From: an uncultured Paracoccaceae bacterium
Lineage (GTDB): Bacteria; Pseudomonadota; Alphaproteobacteria; Rhodobacterales; Rhodobacteraceae
NCBI GenBank assembly: GCA_937900975.1
Contig: CALCPC010000691.1
Location: forward strand, 1-8,289
Length of the DNA stretch: 8,289 nucleotides
Direction of reading: 5' to 3'
A model generated the notes under the pieces. The model searched no databases, was not told where the DNA came from, and was given only the letters and a program-made list of their open reading frames with translations. Both the position numbers and the translations under genes were made by a program. This document shows, in pieces, positions 1-7,484 of this stretch; position 1 is the first letter of the stretch, and every line of letters begins with the position of its first letter.

Positions 1-52
1 CCGCTTTTGGTAGGGTGGCGCTTTTTTTTCGCTTTTGTTGGGGTGGTCTTAG

Positions 53-1741
53 CTTGGGCGGGGCGGGGCTATCGATCTTTCGGGCACCCATTTCGCCATC
101 GCCGACCTGCGCCAGCGGCCGCTGCGCGCCGATGTCTCGGTCGCGGCGGAGGGCCGCGTCAACGCGGTTTTGGCGCTGCTCGACCATCCGCCGCTGCGCT
201 TGCCCGACCGCATGGGCCTGGCCGTCGATGTTGCAGCCGGGCGCGCGGTCGGCACTGTCGCGCTGGGCGTGCCGCTGCGCGCCAAGCTTTCGCCGGCCGA
301 TGTCGATTATCGCGTTGCGGCCACATTGACGGATGTCGACACGGATCGGTTGATCCCCGGTCGGCGCGTGACGGCAGAGACGTTGACGCTGGAGGCGACG
401 CCAGATGCCGTGTCGGTCGCGGGCGATGCCCGCTTTGACGATGTCCCGCTGCGTTTTGCCTATGCCCGCGCGATCCGCGACAATCCCGAAGGTCTGGCGT
501 CTGTGACCGGCGATATTGCGGTGACCGACGCGGGCTTGCGCGGGCTGGGCATCGCGCTGCCCCGTGGGATGGTGCGCGGCACTGGGCGCGCGCGCTACGC
601 GCTTGCCTTGGCCAAAGGGCAGGCGCCGGTTTTCACGGTTGAGGCCGATCTTGGCGGCAACCGCCTGGCGCTGCCGGCACTGGCTTGGGCGAAAGGCCCT
701 GGGCGGGCGGCGGCGCTAACGGTCCGGGGCGCGCTGACCACACCGCCGCGGATCGACCGCGTGGCGCTTTCTGCGCCGGGGATGCGGGCCGAGGGACGGC
801 TGCGCCTTGCCGCCGGCGGCCTGGCCGAGGCCCGGCTCGACCGGCTGCGCGTCGGGGGGTGGATCGACGCGCCCGTGGTCTACCGGCCCGGGCGCGCGCA
901 AAGCCGGGTCGAGATCCGGGGCGGAACGGTCGATCTGCGCAACCTGCCCAAACTGGGCGGTGGCGGCGGCCAAACGGTTGAGCTCGCCATCGCCGCCACC
1001 CGGCTGCGGGTCGCCGCCGGTATCGCGCTGCATGGGTGTTCGGGCCGGGTGACGGCGGGGCAGGGGTTGAGCGGCCGGTTCGAGGGGCGCGTCAACGATG
1101 GCGCCGCGATGACAGGGGTTCTGCGCCCTGGCCCCACGGTTTACCTTCAGGCCCGCGATGGCGGTGCCGCGCTCCGCGATGCCGGTCTTTACGACAATAT
1201 CCGCGGCGGCACGCTGCGCGTTTCGCTGTCGCAGCTTGCCGACGGCGTCTTTGACGGGCGCTTTTCGCTGCAGTCATCCCGCCTTGTCAACGCGCCCGTG
1301 GTGGCCGAGATCCTGGCCGCCGCCAACCCGATCAGTCTGATCGACCGGCTGGCGGGCAAGGGCATTGGGTTTGACGACGCGCAGGGCTGGTTCACGTTGG
1401 CACGGGACCGCATCACGATTGCGCGGGCGCGGGCCGTTGGCCCCGCGCGTGGCCTGACCCTTTCGGGCGATTTCGCGCCAACGACCGGTCGCGTGGCGCT
1501 TCAAGGCGTGGTCTCACCGCTTTACACGCTGAACGGGCTGCCAGCACGGATCCCGCTGCTTGGCCGCTTGATCGGCGGTCGGGCGGGCGAGGGCGTCTTT
1601 GGCATCACTTTCCAAGTCGGTGGCCGCGCCCGCGCCCCCGACATCGCGATCAACCCGCTGTCGCTCCTCACCCCCGGGGCCGCGCGCGAGATCTTCATGA
1701 CCCGTCAAGCGCTCGACCCCGTCTTTCCAGAGGCCGAGTAA
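53..1741 (+). CDS. AsmA/YhdP-like DUF3971 envelope protein, C-terminal part (5' end missing or broken)
   Basis: The open frame runs 562 codons from just after a stop at 50-52 to TAA at 1739-1741. Family members are large envelope proteins, anchored by an N-terminal membrane segment, with repetitive beta-rich periplasmic domains linked to outer-membrane lipid homeostasis. Recognisable stretches are [15 protein letters not shown] near the start, [14 protein letters not shown] around residue 41, and an AsmA-like C-terminal module from about residue 377 to 550 with [33 protein letters not shown] and [10 protein letters not shown]. The family-like sequence begins immediately after the upstream stop, with no sensible start codon before it; the first TTG and ATG (170, 212) lie inside conserved sequence. 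I therefore read it as an incomplete gene, roughly half the usual length, rather than a short protein starting at 170. It ends 13 bp before queA. The family call is firm; the specific function is not. Confidence 0.8.
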   Translation, partial: LGRGGAIDLSGTHFAIADLRQRPLRADVSVAAEGRVNAVLALLDHPPLRLPDRMGLAVDVAAGRAVGTVALGVPLRAKLSPADVDYRVAATLTDVDTDRLIPGRRVTAETLTLEATPDAVSVAGDARFDDVPLRFAYARAIRDNPEGLASVTGDIAVTDAGLRGLGIALPRGMVRGTGRARYALALAKGQAPVFTVEADLGGNRLALPALAWAKGPGRAAALTVRGALTTPPRIDRVALSAPGMRAEGRLRLAAGGLAEARLDRLRVGGWIDAPVVYRPGRAQSRVEIRGGTVDLRNLPKLGGGGGQTVELAIAATRLRVAAGIALHGCSGRVTAGQGLSGRFEGRVNDGAAMTGVLRPGPTVYLQARDGGAALRDAGLYDNIRGGTLRVSLSQLADGVFDGRFSLQSSRLVNAPVVAEILAAANPISLIDRLAGKGIGFDDAQGWFTLARDRITIARARAVGPARGLTLSGDFAPTTGRVALQGVVSPLYTLNGLPARIPLLGRLIGGRAGEGVFGITFQVGGRARAPDIAINPLSLLTPGAAREIFMTRQALDPVFPEAE

Positions 1742-1754
1742 AGGGACAGGGCGC

Positions 1755-2858
1755 ATGAGCGAAGAGCGATTGTCCGACTATGATTTCACGCTGCCCGAGG
1801 CGCTGATCGCGCTCCGCCCCGTTCACCCCCGCCCGGCCAGCCGGCTGCTTCTGGCAACGCCTGGCGCGATCGCAGATCGGGTGTTTTCGGACCTGGCCAC
1901 GATCCTGCGCCCCGGCGATTGCCTGGTTTTCAACAACACCCGCGTGATCCCGGCGCAACTTTCCGGCACCCGGCAGCGCGAGACGCCGCACGGGTCGGGC
2001 ATCGCCGCGGTCGACATCCAACTCCTCAGCCCCTGTGGGGCGGAGGCGGAGGTTGCGGCGGATGCGGCCGAGCCCGGCGCGCTTTGGACAGCGCTTGCCC
2101 GACCGGCCAAACGCCTTGCCGTGGGGGATGTGATCGGCTTTGGCGCCGGGCTTGCCGCGACGGTCGCGGCAAAGGGCGCGCGCGGGGCTGTGACGCTGCG
2201 CTTTGACCGGGCTGGGGCCGCGCTCGACCAGGCGCTTGGGGAAGTGGGGCGGATGCCGCTGCCCCCTTATATCGCGCGCCGCCGCGCCGCCGCCGCCCGC
2301 GACCGCGCGGATTACCAAACCGTCTTTGCGGCCATTCCCGGCGCGGTCGCGGCGCCCACCGCCAGCCAGCATTTCGACGCAGACCTTCTGGCCCGGCTCG
2401 CCGCTGCGGGGATCGGTCGGGTGGATGTCACGCAGCCTGTCGGCGCTGGCCCCTTCCTTCCGGTGACAAGCGACGACCCCGCCCTGCACAAAATGCACGC
2501 CGAGTGGGGCCAGATCACGCCGGAAGCCGCCGCGCGGATCAAGGCCGCGCGCGCCGCCGGTGGACGCATCGTCGCGGCGGGCACCACCGCGCTGCGCCTT
2601 TTGGAGAGCGCGGCGGCGGCGACCGGCCAGTTGGAGGCCTTCGAGGGCGAGACCGACCTCTTTATCCGCCCCGGCTTTCAGTTTCGCGCAACCGATGGGC
2701 TGATCACGAATTTTCACTTGCCGAAATCCACGCTTCTGATGCTGGTTTCGGCCTTCATGGGGCGCGAGCGAATGCGCCAGGTCTACAACCACGCGATCAA
2801 CGAGCGCTATCGCTTTTTCTCCTATGGCGACAGCTCACTGCTTTTGCCGAAAGGATGA
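1755..2858 (+). CDS. queA: S-adenosylmethionine:tRNA ribosyltransferase-isomerase QueA
   Basis: QueA is a cytosolic enzyme that transfers and isomerises the ribosyl part of SAM onto preQ1 in tRNA, giving epoxyqueuosine at the wobble position of GUN-anticodon tRNAs. The 367-residue product matches the family end to end: [17 protein letters not shown] at the N terminus, [17 protein letters not shown] (about 54-70), GRMPLPPYI (about 168-176), [19 protein letters not shown] (about 186-204), [37 protein letters not shown] and RYRFFSYGD near the end. The ATG follows an AAGGGA ribosome site at 1741-1746 with 8 nt spacing, and the gene lies 13 bp after the AsmA-like gene, so the two are probably co-transcribed. 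Oddly, four residues in the core motifs differ from the family norm: Q205 where GLHF/SLHF has Leu, Q227-P228 where TLH is usual, and P233 where AGTF has Thr. It may be impaired or divergent. No tgt or other queuosine gene is in the window. Confidence 0.93.
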   Translation: MSEERLSDYDFTLPEALIALRPVHPRPASRLLLATPGAIADRVFSDLATILRPGDCLVFNNTRVIPAQLSGTRQRETPHGSGIAAVDIQLLSPCGAEAEVAADAAEPGALWTALARPAKRLAVGDVIGFGAGLAATVAAKGARGAVTLRFDRAGAALDQALGEVGRMPLPPYIARRRAAAARDRADYQTVFAAIPGAVAAPTASQHFDADLLARLAAAGIGRVDVTQPVGAGPFLPVTSDDPALHKMHAEWGQITPEAAARIKAARAAGGRIVAAGTTALRLLESAAAATGQLEAFEGETDLFIRPGFQFRATDGLITNFHLPKSTLLMLVSAFMGRERMRQVYNHAINERYRFFSYGDSSLLLPKG

Positions 2859-2966
2859 CGCAACCGCCCGGGTGATCAAAAACGACGCACCCCGTGTCGT
2901 CGGCCAAGGGTTCGGGCTGGCCGTTTTCTGGCAAGGCCAGACCACCAAGACCGAAGGACCGGGCTC
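2859..2966 (+). other. queA-MFS intergenic spacer with a short hairpin
   Basis: This 108 bp gap separates queA from the permease gene and contains no coding signal. Bases 2883-2899 can fold as a stem of six pairs, one of them G-U, around the 5 nt loop ACCCC, preceded by a run of five A. There is no T tract after it on the plus strand, so it is not a standard intrinsic terminator. On the minus strand the same bases are followed by five T, but the stem then has an A-C mismatch and no minus-strand gene ends here. A Shine-Dalgarno sequence, AAGGA at 2954-2958, serves the permease start at 2967. I cannot identify a promoter. Confidence 0.3.
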
Positions 2967-4253
2967 ATGACACAGGTTATTCGCGAATCCTGGCCGCTGT
3001 TGCTGGGCGTGCTTTTACTGATGATCGGCAACGGTCTGCAGGGAACGGCGCTTGGCCTTCGGGGGGCCATCGAAGGCTATGACGCCGGCACGATGGCCTG
3101 GGTGATGTCGGCCTATTTCGCCGGCGTCCTGCTCGGCTCTCGCCTGGCGCCGCCGATGATCCGGCGGGTCGGGCATGTGCGCGTTTTTGCGGCGCTTGCC
3201 AGCCTGGTTTCCGCGGCCTCCATTCTCTATGCCGCGCTGCCCAACCCGATCCTTTGGGCGCTGATGCGGCTGTTGGTCGGGATCTGCTTTGCGGGCATCT
3301 ATGTGGTGGCCGAAAGCTGGTTGAACGACCGCGCGACGAACGAGACGCGCGGTCAGTCGCTGGCGGTCTATCTGAGCGTGCAGATGCTGGGGGTGATCGC
3401 GGCGCAGGGGATCATCAACCTCGCCGATGCCGGCGGCTATGCGCTTTTTGTGATTATGTCGGTGCTTGTCTCCATCGCCTTCACGCCGATCCTGTTGTCG
3501 GCGACGCCGGTGCCTGTCTTCTCGACCACCAAACCGATGACGCTGCGCGCGCTTTACCGCGTCTCGCCGCTTGGCATTGTCGGCACGCTGCTTCTTGGCG
3601 GGCTTTTTTCGGCGTTGTTCGGCATGTCCCCGGTTTTCGCGACCGAGATCGGGTTGACGGTGGGCGAAACGACCATGTTTGTCGCCACCTTCTATATCGG
3701 CGGCGTGATCTTGCAGTTTCCGCTTGGCTGGCTGTCGGACCGGATGGATCGGCGCATTCTGATCGCTGGCACCACGGCGTTTGGCGTGGCGGCGCTTCTG
3801 GCGGCCGCGCCCTTCCTGCAGCAAATCTCGACGTTGCTTTTGGTCGCTTTCGTCGTCGGCGGCGTGACCAACCCGCTTTATTCGCTGCTGATCGCCTATA
3901 CCAACGACTTTTTGGAGCATGACGACATGGCCGCCGCGGCGGGCGGCCTGGTTTTTGCCGCGGGACTTGGCTCCATGGCGGGGCCGTTGGTTGTGGGCTG
4001 GATGATGAGCGCGTTCGGCGCTTACGCCTATTTTCTGTTCATCGGCATCCTTATGGGCATCGTCGCGGTTTATGCCACCTATCGGATGACGCAGCGCGCA
4101 ACGCCGAGCGACACCAGCCCTTATGCGCCGGTTGGGGCGCAAGCCTCGACCGTTGCCGTGACAGTCTCTCAAAGCATCGAGTATGAGGAGGAGGAAGAGA
4201 AGACCGCGCAGGACATCGGCGCGGTCGAGGAGCGGCGGGATGCAGCGCCATAG
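2967..4253 (+). CDS. MFS transporter, YcaD-like group
   Basis: This is a 428-residue inner-membrane permease of the major facilitator superfamily; the substrate cannot be read from sequence. About twelve hydrophobic segments are visible, roughly at 9-30, 43-62, 72-91, 95-117, 131-152, 158-178, 201-221, 236-256, 263-283, 288-311, 321-345 and 350-373. The short loop GSRLAPPMIRRVGHVR (57-72) and the better preserved GWLSDRMDRR (254-263) sit at the two positions of MFS motif A, after helices 2 and 8. ESWLND (116-121) after helix 4 resembles E. coli YcaD and relatives. The start is set by AAGGA at 2954-2958, 8 nt before the ATG. After helix 12 there is a hydrophilic tail of about 55 residues, very acidic at 405-411 (five or more Glu in a row), probably cytoplasmic. 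DUF924 follows after 33 bp, so co-transcription is plausible. Confidence 0.88.
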   Translation: MTQVIRESWPLLLGVLLLMIGNGLQGTALGLRGAIEGYDAGTMAWVMSAYFAGVLLGSRLAPPMIRRVGHVRVFAALASLVSAASILYAALPNPILWALMRLLVGICFAGIYVVAESWLNDRATNETRGQSLAVYLSVQMLGVIAAQGIINLADAGGYALFVIMSVLVSIAFTPILLSATPVPVFSTTKPMTLRALYRVSPLGIVGTLLLGGLFSALFGMSPVFATEIGLTVGETTMFVATFYIGGVILQFPLGWLSDRMDRRILIAGTTAFGVAALLAAAPFLQQISTLLLVAFVVGGVTNPLYSLLIAYTNDFLEHDDMAAAAGGLVFAAGLGSMAGPLVVGWMMSAFGAYAYFLFIGILMGIVAVYATYRMTQRATPSDTSPYAPVGAQASTVAVTVSQSIEYEEEEEKTAQDIGAVEERRDAAP

Positions 4254-4286
4254 GGCAGACGCCAGCGTTGGGGAGGACGCGAGGCG

Positions 4287-5027
4287 ATGAGGCTGAACAC
4301 AAAAGAAATCATCGATTTCTGGGAAGAGCTGGGGCCAGAGCGCTGGTATCGGGGCGATGACGCGCTCGACGCCGAGATCCGCCAACGGTTCGAGGCACCG
4401 TGGGTCGCGGCCCTTCGGTCCCCGCATTTTCCTGTGGACTGGACGCCGCAGGCGACGCTTGCGCTTCTGCTTTTGTTCGACCAGTTTCCGCGCAATATGT
4501 TTCGCGGCACGGGTCTTGCCTTCGCCTCGGACGCCGCGGCGCGGGCGATCACAAAGCGGGCGATCGCCGCGGGCCATGATCGACGCACCGAAACGGAGCT
4601 GCGGCAATTTTACTATTTGCCGCTTGAACACAGCGAAGCGCTGTCGGATCAGGCGCGGGCGGTGCGGCGGATGGCGGGCTATGCGCCGGGGTCGCAATTG
4701 CTGCGCCATGCCCGCGCGCACCGCGACGTGAGCCGTCAGTTTGGCCGATTTCCCTATCGCAATGAAGCGCTTGGACGCCGCTCCTCAGTCGATGAGCTGG
4801 CCTATCTTGCCGCCGGCGGCTATGCTTTTACCCTGAAATCGTTTCCAGAATGCCGCGGCCCGCAGCAATGTCGCCCCTGCATGGCCGCCCTGTGGTTCTG
4901 GGAGTTTCCAGACAGCCGTCACCGCGCTAAAACACCCGTATGGAAGACAACGCCAAATCCCGCGATCTTAAGGACCGCACGCAGCGCCACCCCGAAAAGG
5001 CGCACCGCGCCGCGACCCCGATCCTGA
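4287..5027 (+). CDS. DUF924 family protein with C-terminal run-on into lipA
   Basis: DUF924 proteins are small, mostly helical cytosolic proteins of unknown biochemical function. Family hallmarks here are [14 protein letters not shown] at the N terminus, [25 protein letters not shown] (58-82), [15 protein letters not shown] (108-122) and [25 protein letters not shown] sequence at 145-164 (here [20 protein letters not shown]). The ATG has a strong GGAGGA site at 4272-4277 with 9 nt spacing. The recognisable domain ends near residue 180, close to the usual family length of about 180-200. The frame, however, stays open to residue 246, and the last 29 codons lie inside lipA in another frame. The tail from about 183 (with [10 protein letters not shown], then Pro/Arg-rich sequence) looks like no family I know. 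Either the ancestral stop was lost or a small indel near 4830-4850 hides it: a TGA at 4834-4836 in the adjacent frame would end the protein at the normal length. Confidence 0.85.
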   Translation: MRLNTKEIIDFWEELGPERWYRGDDALDAEIRQRFEAPWVAALRSPHFPVDWTPQATLALLLLFDQFPRNMFRGTGLAFASDAAARAITKRAIAAGHDRRTETELRQFYYLPLEHSEALSDQARAVRRMAGYAPGSQLLRHARAHRDVSRQFGRFPYRNEALGRRSSVDELAYLAAGGYAFTLKSFPECRGPQQCRPCMAALWFWEFPDSRHRAKTPVWKTTPNPAILRTARSATPKRRTAPRPRS

Positions 5028-5908
5028 AAAAGCCGTCCTGGATCAAGGTCACGGCGCCCAGCTCTGACGGGTATCGCGAGACGGCGCGGATCATGCGCGA
5101 AAACAAGTTGGTCACGGTGTGTGAGGAGGCTGGTTGCCCCAATGTTGGGGAGTGTTGGAGCCAGGGCCACGCCACCATGATGATCATGGGCGAGATCTGC
5201 ACACGGGGCTGCACGTTTTGCAATGTGGCCACTGGACGGCCTGACGCGCTCGACGCGTTTGAGCCGCTGCGGGTCGCGGTGGCTGTCGAAAAGCTGGGGC
5301 TTAACCATGTCGTGATCACCTCGGTCGACCGCGACGACCTGACCGATGGTGGCGCCGAGCATATCGCCCAGACCATCCGTGCGATCCGCCGCAAGACGCC
5401 CGACACCACCATCGAGGTGTTGACCCCGGATTTTCTGAAATGCGGGCCAGAGGCGTTGGAAACCGTCGTCGCGGCGCGCCCGGATGTCTTTAATCACAAC
5501 CTGGAAACCGTGCCCGGTCTTTATCCGACCGTGCGGCCCGGGGCGCGCTATTTCCACTCGCTGCGCCTTTTGCAGCGCGTGAAGGAGCTTGACGCGGCCA
5601 TGTTCACCAAATCGGGCATTATGGTTGGGCTGGGCGAGGACCGGCAAGCGGTGCATCAGGTGATGGATGATATGCGTGCGGCCGATGGCGATTTCCTGAC
5701 CGTCGGGCAGTATCTTCAACCCACCCCAAAGCACCACGCCGTCGCCCGCTTTGTGACGCCGGAGGAGTTTGACAGTTATCAGTCGGCCGCCTACGGCAAA
5801 GGGTTCCTCATGGTCTCGGCAACGCCGCTGACGCGGTCAAGCTACCACGCGGGCGACGATTTCGCGGCTTTGCGCGCGGCGCGGTTGCGCGCGCTCGACA
5901 GGCGTTGA
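4940..5908 (+). CDS. lipA: Lipoyl synthase LipA (radical SAM)
   Basis: LipA inserts two sulfur atoms at C6 and C8 of octanoyl groups on the E2 and H subunits of lipoate-dependent complexes (pyruvate and 2-oxoglutarate dehydrogenases, glycine cleavage system). The 322-residue protein has both clusters: the auxiliary 4Fe-4S motif CX4CX5C (C61, C66, C72), the radical SAM CX3CX2C (C87, C91, C94), and the C-terminal RSSY motif (299-302) whose Ser ligates the auxiliary cluster. [32 protein letters not shown] and [10 protein letters not shown] are classic family signatures. The ATG at 4940 is effectively the only usable start: an in-frame TAA lies at 4928-4930, and the next Met is residue 52, close to the first cluster. 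No Shine-Dalgarno sequence precedes it. The first 88 bp overlap the tail of the DUF924 frame, and the stop overlaps the TTG start of the next gene. Confidence 0.97.
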   Translation: MEDNAKSRDLKDRTQRHPEKAHRAATPILKKPSWIKVTAPSSDGYRETARIMRENKLVTVCEEAGCPNVGECWSQGHATMMIMGEICTRGCTFCNVATGRPDALDAFEPLRVAVAVEKLGLNHVVITSVDRDDLTDGGAEHIAQTIRAIRRKTPDTTIEVLTPDFLKCGPEALETVVAARPDVFNHNLETVPGLYPTVRPGARYFHSLRLLQRVKELDAAMFTKSGIMVGLGEDRQAVHQVMDDMRAADGDFLTVGQYLQPTPKHHAVARFVTPEEFDSYQSAAYGKGFLMVSATPLTRSSYHAGDDFAALRAARLRALDRR

Positions 5909-6903
5909 CCAAGACGCTGTACCTCCACATCGGCGCCGGCAAGACGGGCACGTCTTCGATCCAGGCAACGCTTGGCCAAAACTGGCACCGCCTGAAGTCG
6001 GAGGGTGTCTGGGTGGTGCCTTGGGTGCTTGGCGTGCTGGCCGAGGCGGTCAGCGACCCCGCGCGCCTGGCCCCTGTCCAGGGTTTCGATCCAGAGAAGT
6101 TGCGGGATGTCCGCGCGCGCGCGCACCGGTCGCTAACCCGCTGGAAAACCCGTGCCCCGGCCCCGACCGCTGTGATCAGCAGTGAGCATTTTCACGGCAT
6201 CAATCTTGCCGAAAAGCGCCGGCTTCAGGCCTATCTTGCGGCGCTTGCCGACCGGGTTGTGATCGTTTGCTATGTCCGGCATCCCTTGTCGAAAATGGTC
6301 GCGATGGGCGCGCAGCGGGTGCGCGACGGCTATGGCCGGCTGGCCCAGCAGGACCGCTGGCGCATCGACCGGATGGACCTGGACCTGCCAGAATGGTCCG
6401 CCGTTTTCGGGGCAGAGAACCTTCTGGTTCGAAAGTTTGAGCGTGGCGCGCTGTGGCAGGACAGCCCTTTCGCCGATTTTTGCCAGGCGATCGGGCATCC
6501 CGGCGTCGCCCTGCGGATCCAGCCCGACGCGCGGAACCGGGGCTTGACGCGGGCCGCCATATACCTTGCCGATGCGCTGGCCGAGCCGGCGCCCGCAGGC
6601 TCGCCCGTGCGGGGTCCAAGCGACTGGTTGGCTGAGATACCCGGCCCGGGGCTTGCCATCACCCAAGCCATAATCGACGCCCATGCCGGTGATCTAAGGC
6701 GGCAACTTACCTTTTTGCGCGAAACCTACGGCCTGCGCTTTCGCCCGGTGGCGCCTGCCGCGAACCCGCCGCCAGCGGCCGATTTCGACGCCGATACGCG
6801 CCGGGCGCTGGCCACACTCTTGAACGCCCAAGCCCTGAAGATCGCGGCCTTGGAGGCGGCGCTTACCCCGGCGGAGGATCCAGAAACTCCACCCGACCAA
6901 TAA
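5905..6903 (+). CDS. Sulfotransferase-like protein (PAPS-binding fold)
   Basis: The 332-residue product resembles bacterial sulfotransferase-family proteins that move a sulfuryl group from PAPS to an unknown acceptor. The N terminus [16 protein letters not shown] (5-20) is the 5'-phosphosulfate-binding loop. [13 protein letters not shown] (about 118-130) fits the 3'-phosphate-binding strand, with R125 as the expected Arg. The Ser usually found eight residues after that Arg would be at 133, which is Ala here, so activity is uncertain. The TTG start at 5905 overlaps the lipA TGA (5906-5908). It is chosen because no ATG or GTG precedes the binding loop and the loop must be retained. The 4 bp overlap suggests coupled translation with lipA. 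No signal peptide or membrane segment is evident. The C terminus is Ala/Pro-rich and overlaps hpt convergently by 41 bp. The acceptor could be a small molecule, a polysaccharide or a lipid headgroup; nothing nearby tells which. Confidence 0.78.
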   Translation: MTKTLYLHIGAGKTGTSSIQATLGQNWHRLKSEGVWVVPWVLGVLAEAVSDPARLAPVQGFDPEKLRDVRARAHRSLTRWKTRAPAPTAVISSEHFHGINLAEKRRLQAYLAALADRVVIVCYVRHPLSKMVAMGAQRVRDGYGRLAQQDRWRIDRMDLDLPEWSAVFGAENLLVRKFERGALWQDSPFADFCQAIGHPGVALRIQPDARNRGLTRAAIYLADALAEPAPAGSPVRGPSDWLAEIPGPGLAITQAIIDAHAGDLRRQLTFLRETYGLRFRPVAPAANPPPAADFDADTRRALATLLNAQALKIAALEAALTPAEDPETPPDQ

Positions 6904-7414
6904 AGGGCAGGTTGCGGTTGCGCTGCGCATAGTCGATCCCGTAGCCCACCACAAATTCGTCCGGGATCTCGAACCCGGTCCAGGTGGCCGACATCTCAAC
7001 CTCCCGCCGCGCGGGTTTGTCGAGCAGCGCGCAGACTTCAAGCCGCGCAGGCCTGCGCGCGGCCAGCATCGTCAGAACGTGGTGAAGCGTGAAGCCGGTA
7101 TCCACGATATCTTCGACCACCAGCACGTCGCGCCCCTCAATCTCGCCACGCAGATCCTTCAGGATCCGCACCTCCCGGCTCGAAGACGTCTCGTTGCCAT
7201 AGGACGACGCTTCGATAAAATCGACCTCCACCGGCAGGTCGAGCTCCCGCACCAGATCGGCGATAAAAACAAAGGAGCCCCGCAAAAGGCCGATCACGAT
7301 CAGCTTGTCGGTGCCTGCGAAATGGCCAGAGATTTCAGCGGCCAGCGCTTCGACCCGCGCGGCGATCTCCTTGGCGGAGATCATCCGCAGCACTCGGTAC
7401 CCAGTGTGATCCAC
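6863..7414 (-). CDS. hpt: Hypoxanthine phosphoribosyltransferase
   Basis: This cytosolic purine-salvage enzyme converts hypoxanthine (and often guanine) plus PRPP to IMP or GMP. The 183-residue protein carries LLRGS (43-47), the diphosphate-binding loop; [28 protein letters not shown] (about 83-110), containing the PRPP motif with the E101-D102 pair and D105 as the likely catalytic base; LDKPARR (131-137) with the purine-contacting Lys133; and [22 protein letters not shown] near the C terminus. The GTG start at 7412-7414 is preferred over the ATG at 7382-7384 because a GAAGGA site sits 9 nt upstream of the GTG and because family members usually have about ten residues before the MISAK-type segment. 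It is divergent from the ratA-like gene across a 70 bp gap. Its 3' end runs 41 bp into the end of the sulfotransferase gene on the opposite strand. Confidence 0.95.
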   Translation of the reverse strand: MDHTGYRVLRMISAKEIAARVEALAAEISGHFAGTDKLIVIGLLRGSFVFIADLVRELDLPVEVDFIEASSYGNETSSSREVRILKDLRGEIEGRDVLVVEDIVDTGFTLHHVLTMLAARRPARLEVCALLDKPARREVEMSATWTGFEIPDEFVVGYGIDYAQRNRNLPFIGRVEFLDPPPG

Positions 7415-7423
7415 GCGCCCAAA

Positions 7424-7429
7424 TCCTTC
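7424..7429 (-). promoter_or_regulatory. Ribosome-binding site deciding the GTG start of hpt
   Basis: Read on the minus strand the sequence is GAAGGA, placed 9 nt before the GTG at 7414. No comparable site precedes the internal ATG at 7384. This supports translation from the GTG. Confidence 0.65.
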
Positions 7430-7449
7430 AGATGTGACAGAACGAGCGT

Positions 7450-7480
7450 TTGCACCCGGTTCTGGAAACGCCCATATCTT
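7450..7480 (+). promoter_or_regulatory. Weak promoter-like sequence before the ratA-like gene
   Basis: TTGCAC at 7450-7455 could act as a -35 element, with CATATC (7473-7478, 17 bp spacing) or TATCTT (7475-7480, 19 bp) as the -10. Each hexamer matches the sigma-70 consensus at only three or four of six positions. Its position so close to the ATG at 7485 would give little or no 5' leader, which fits the absence of a Shine-Dalgarno sequence there. The divergent arrangement with hpt requires a promoter for this gene between the two, but the exact elements are a guess. Confidence 0.25.
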
Positions 7481-7484
7481 GGCG

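Noticed and set aside
22..29. Eight-T run as the tail of an intrinsic terminator
   Set aside because: No GC-rich hairpin precedes it within the window, and it lies in a stretch of doubtful sequence quality inside what should be coding DNA.
1695..2792. Long minus-strand open frame opposite queA
   Set aside because: It is antisense to a well-recognised gene, its product is Arg/Gly-rich and matches no family. Long antisense frames are expected in GC-rich DNA.
3015..4721. 568-codon minus-strand open frame opposite the MFS and DUF924 genes
   Set aside because: The product is dominated by Arg, His, Gln and Lys with no domain pattern, and both plus-strand genes are clear. It is a shadow frame despite its length.
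4919..5737. Minus-strand open frame opposite lipA
   Set aside because: lipA is certain and has every cluster ligand; the antisense product has no recognisable features.
7434..7484. GTG at 7434 as the start of the ratA-like gene
   Set aside because: It would add 17 residues without family resemblance, while relatives begin with the MPTH segment at 7485.
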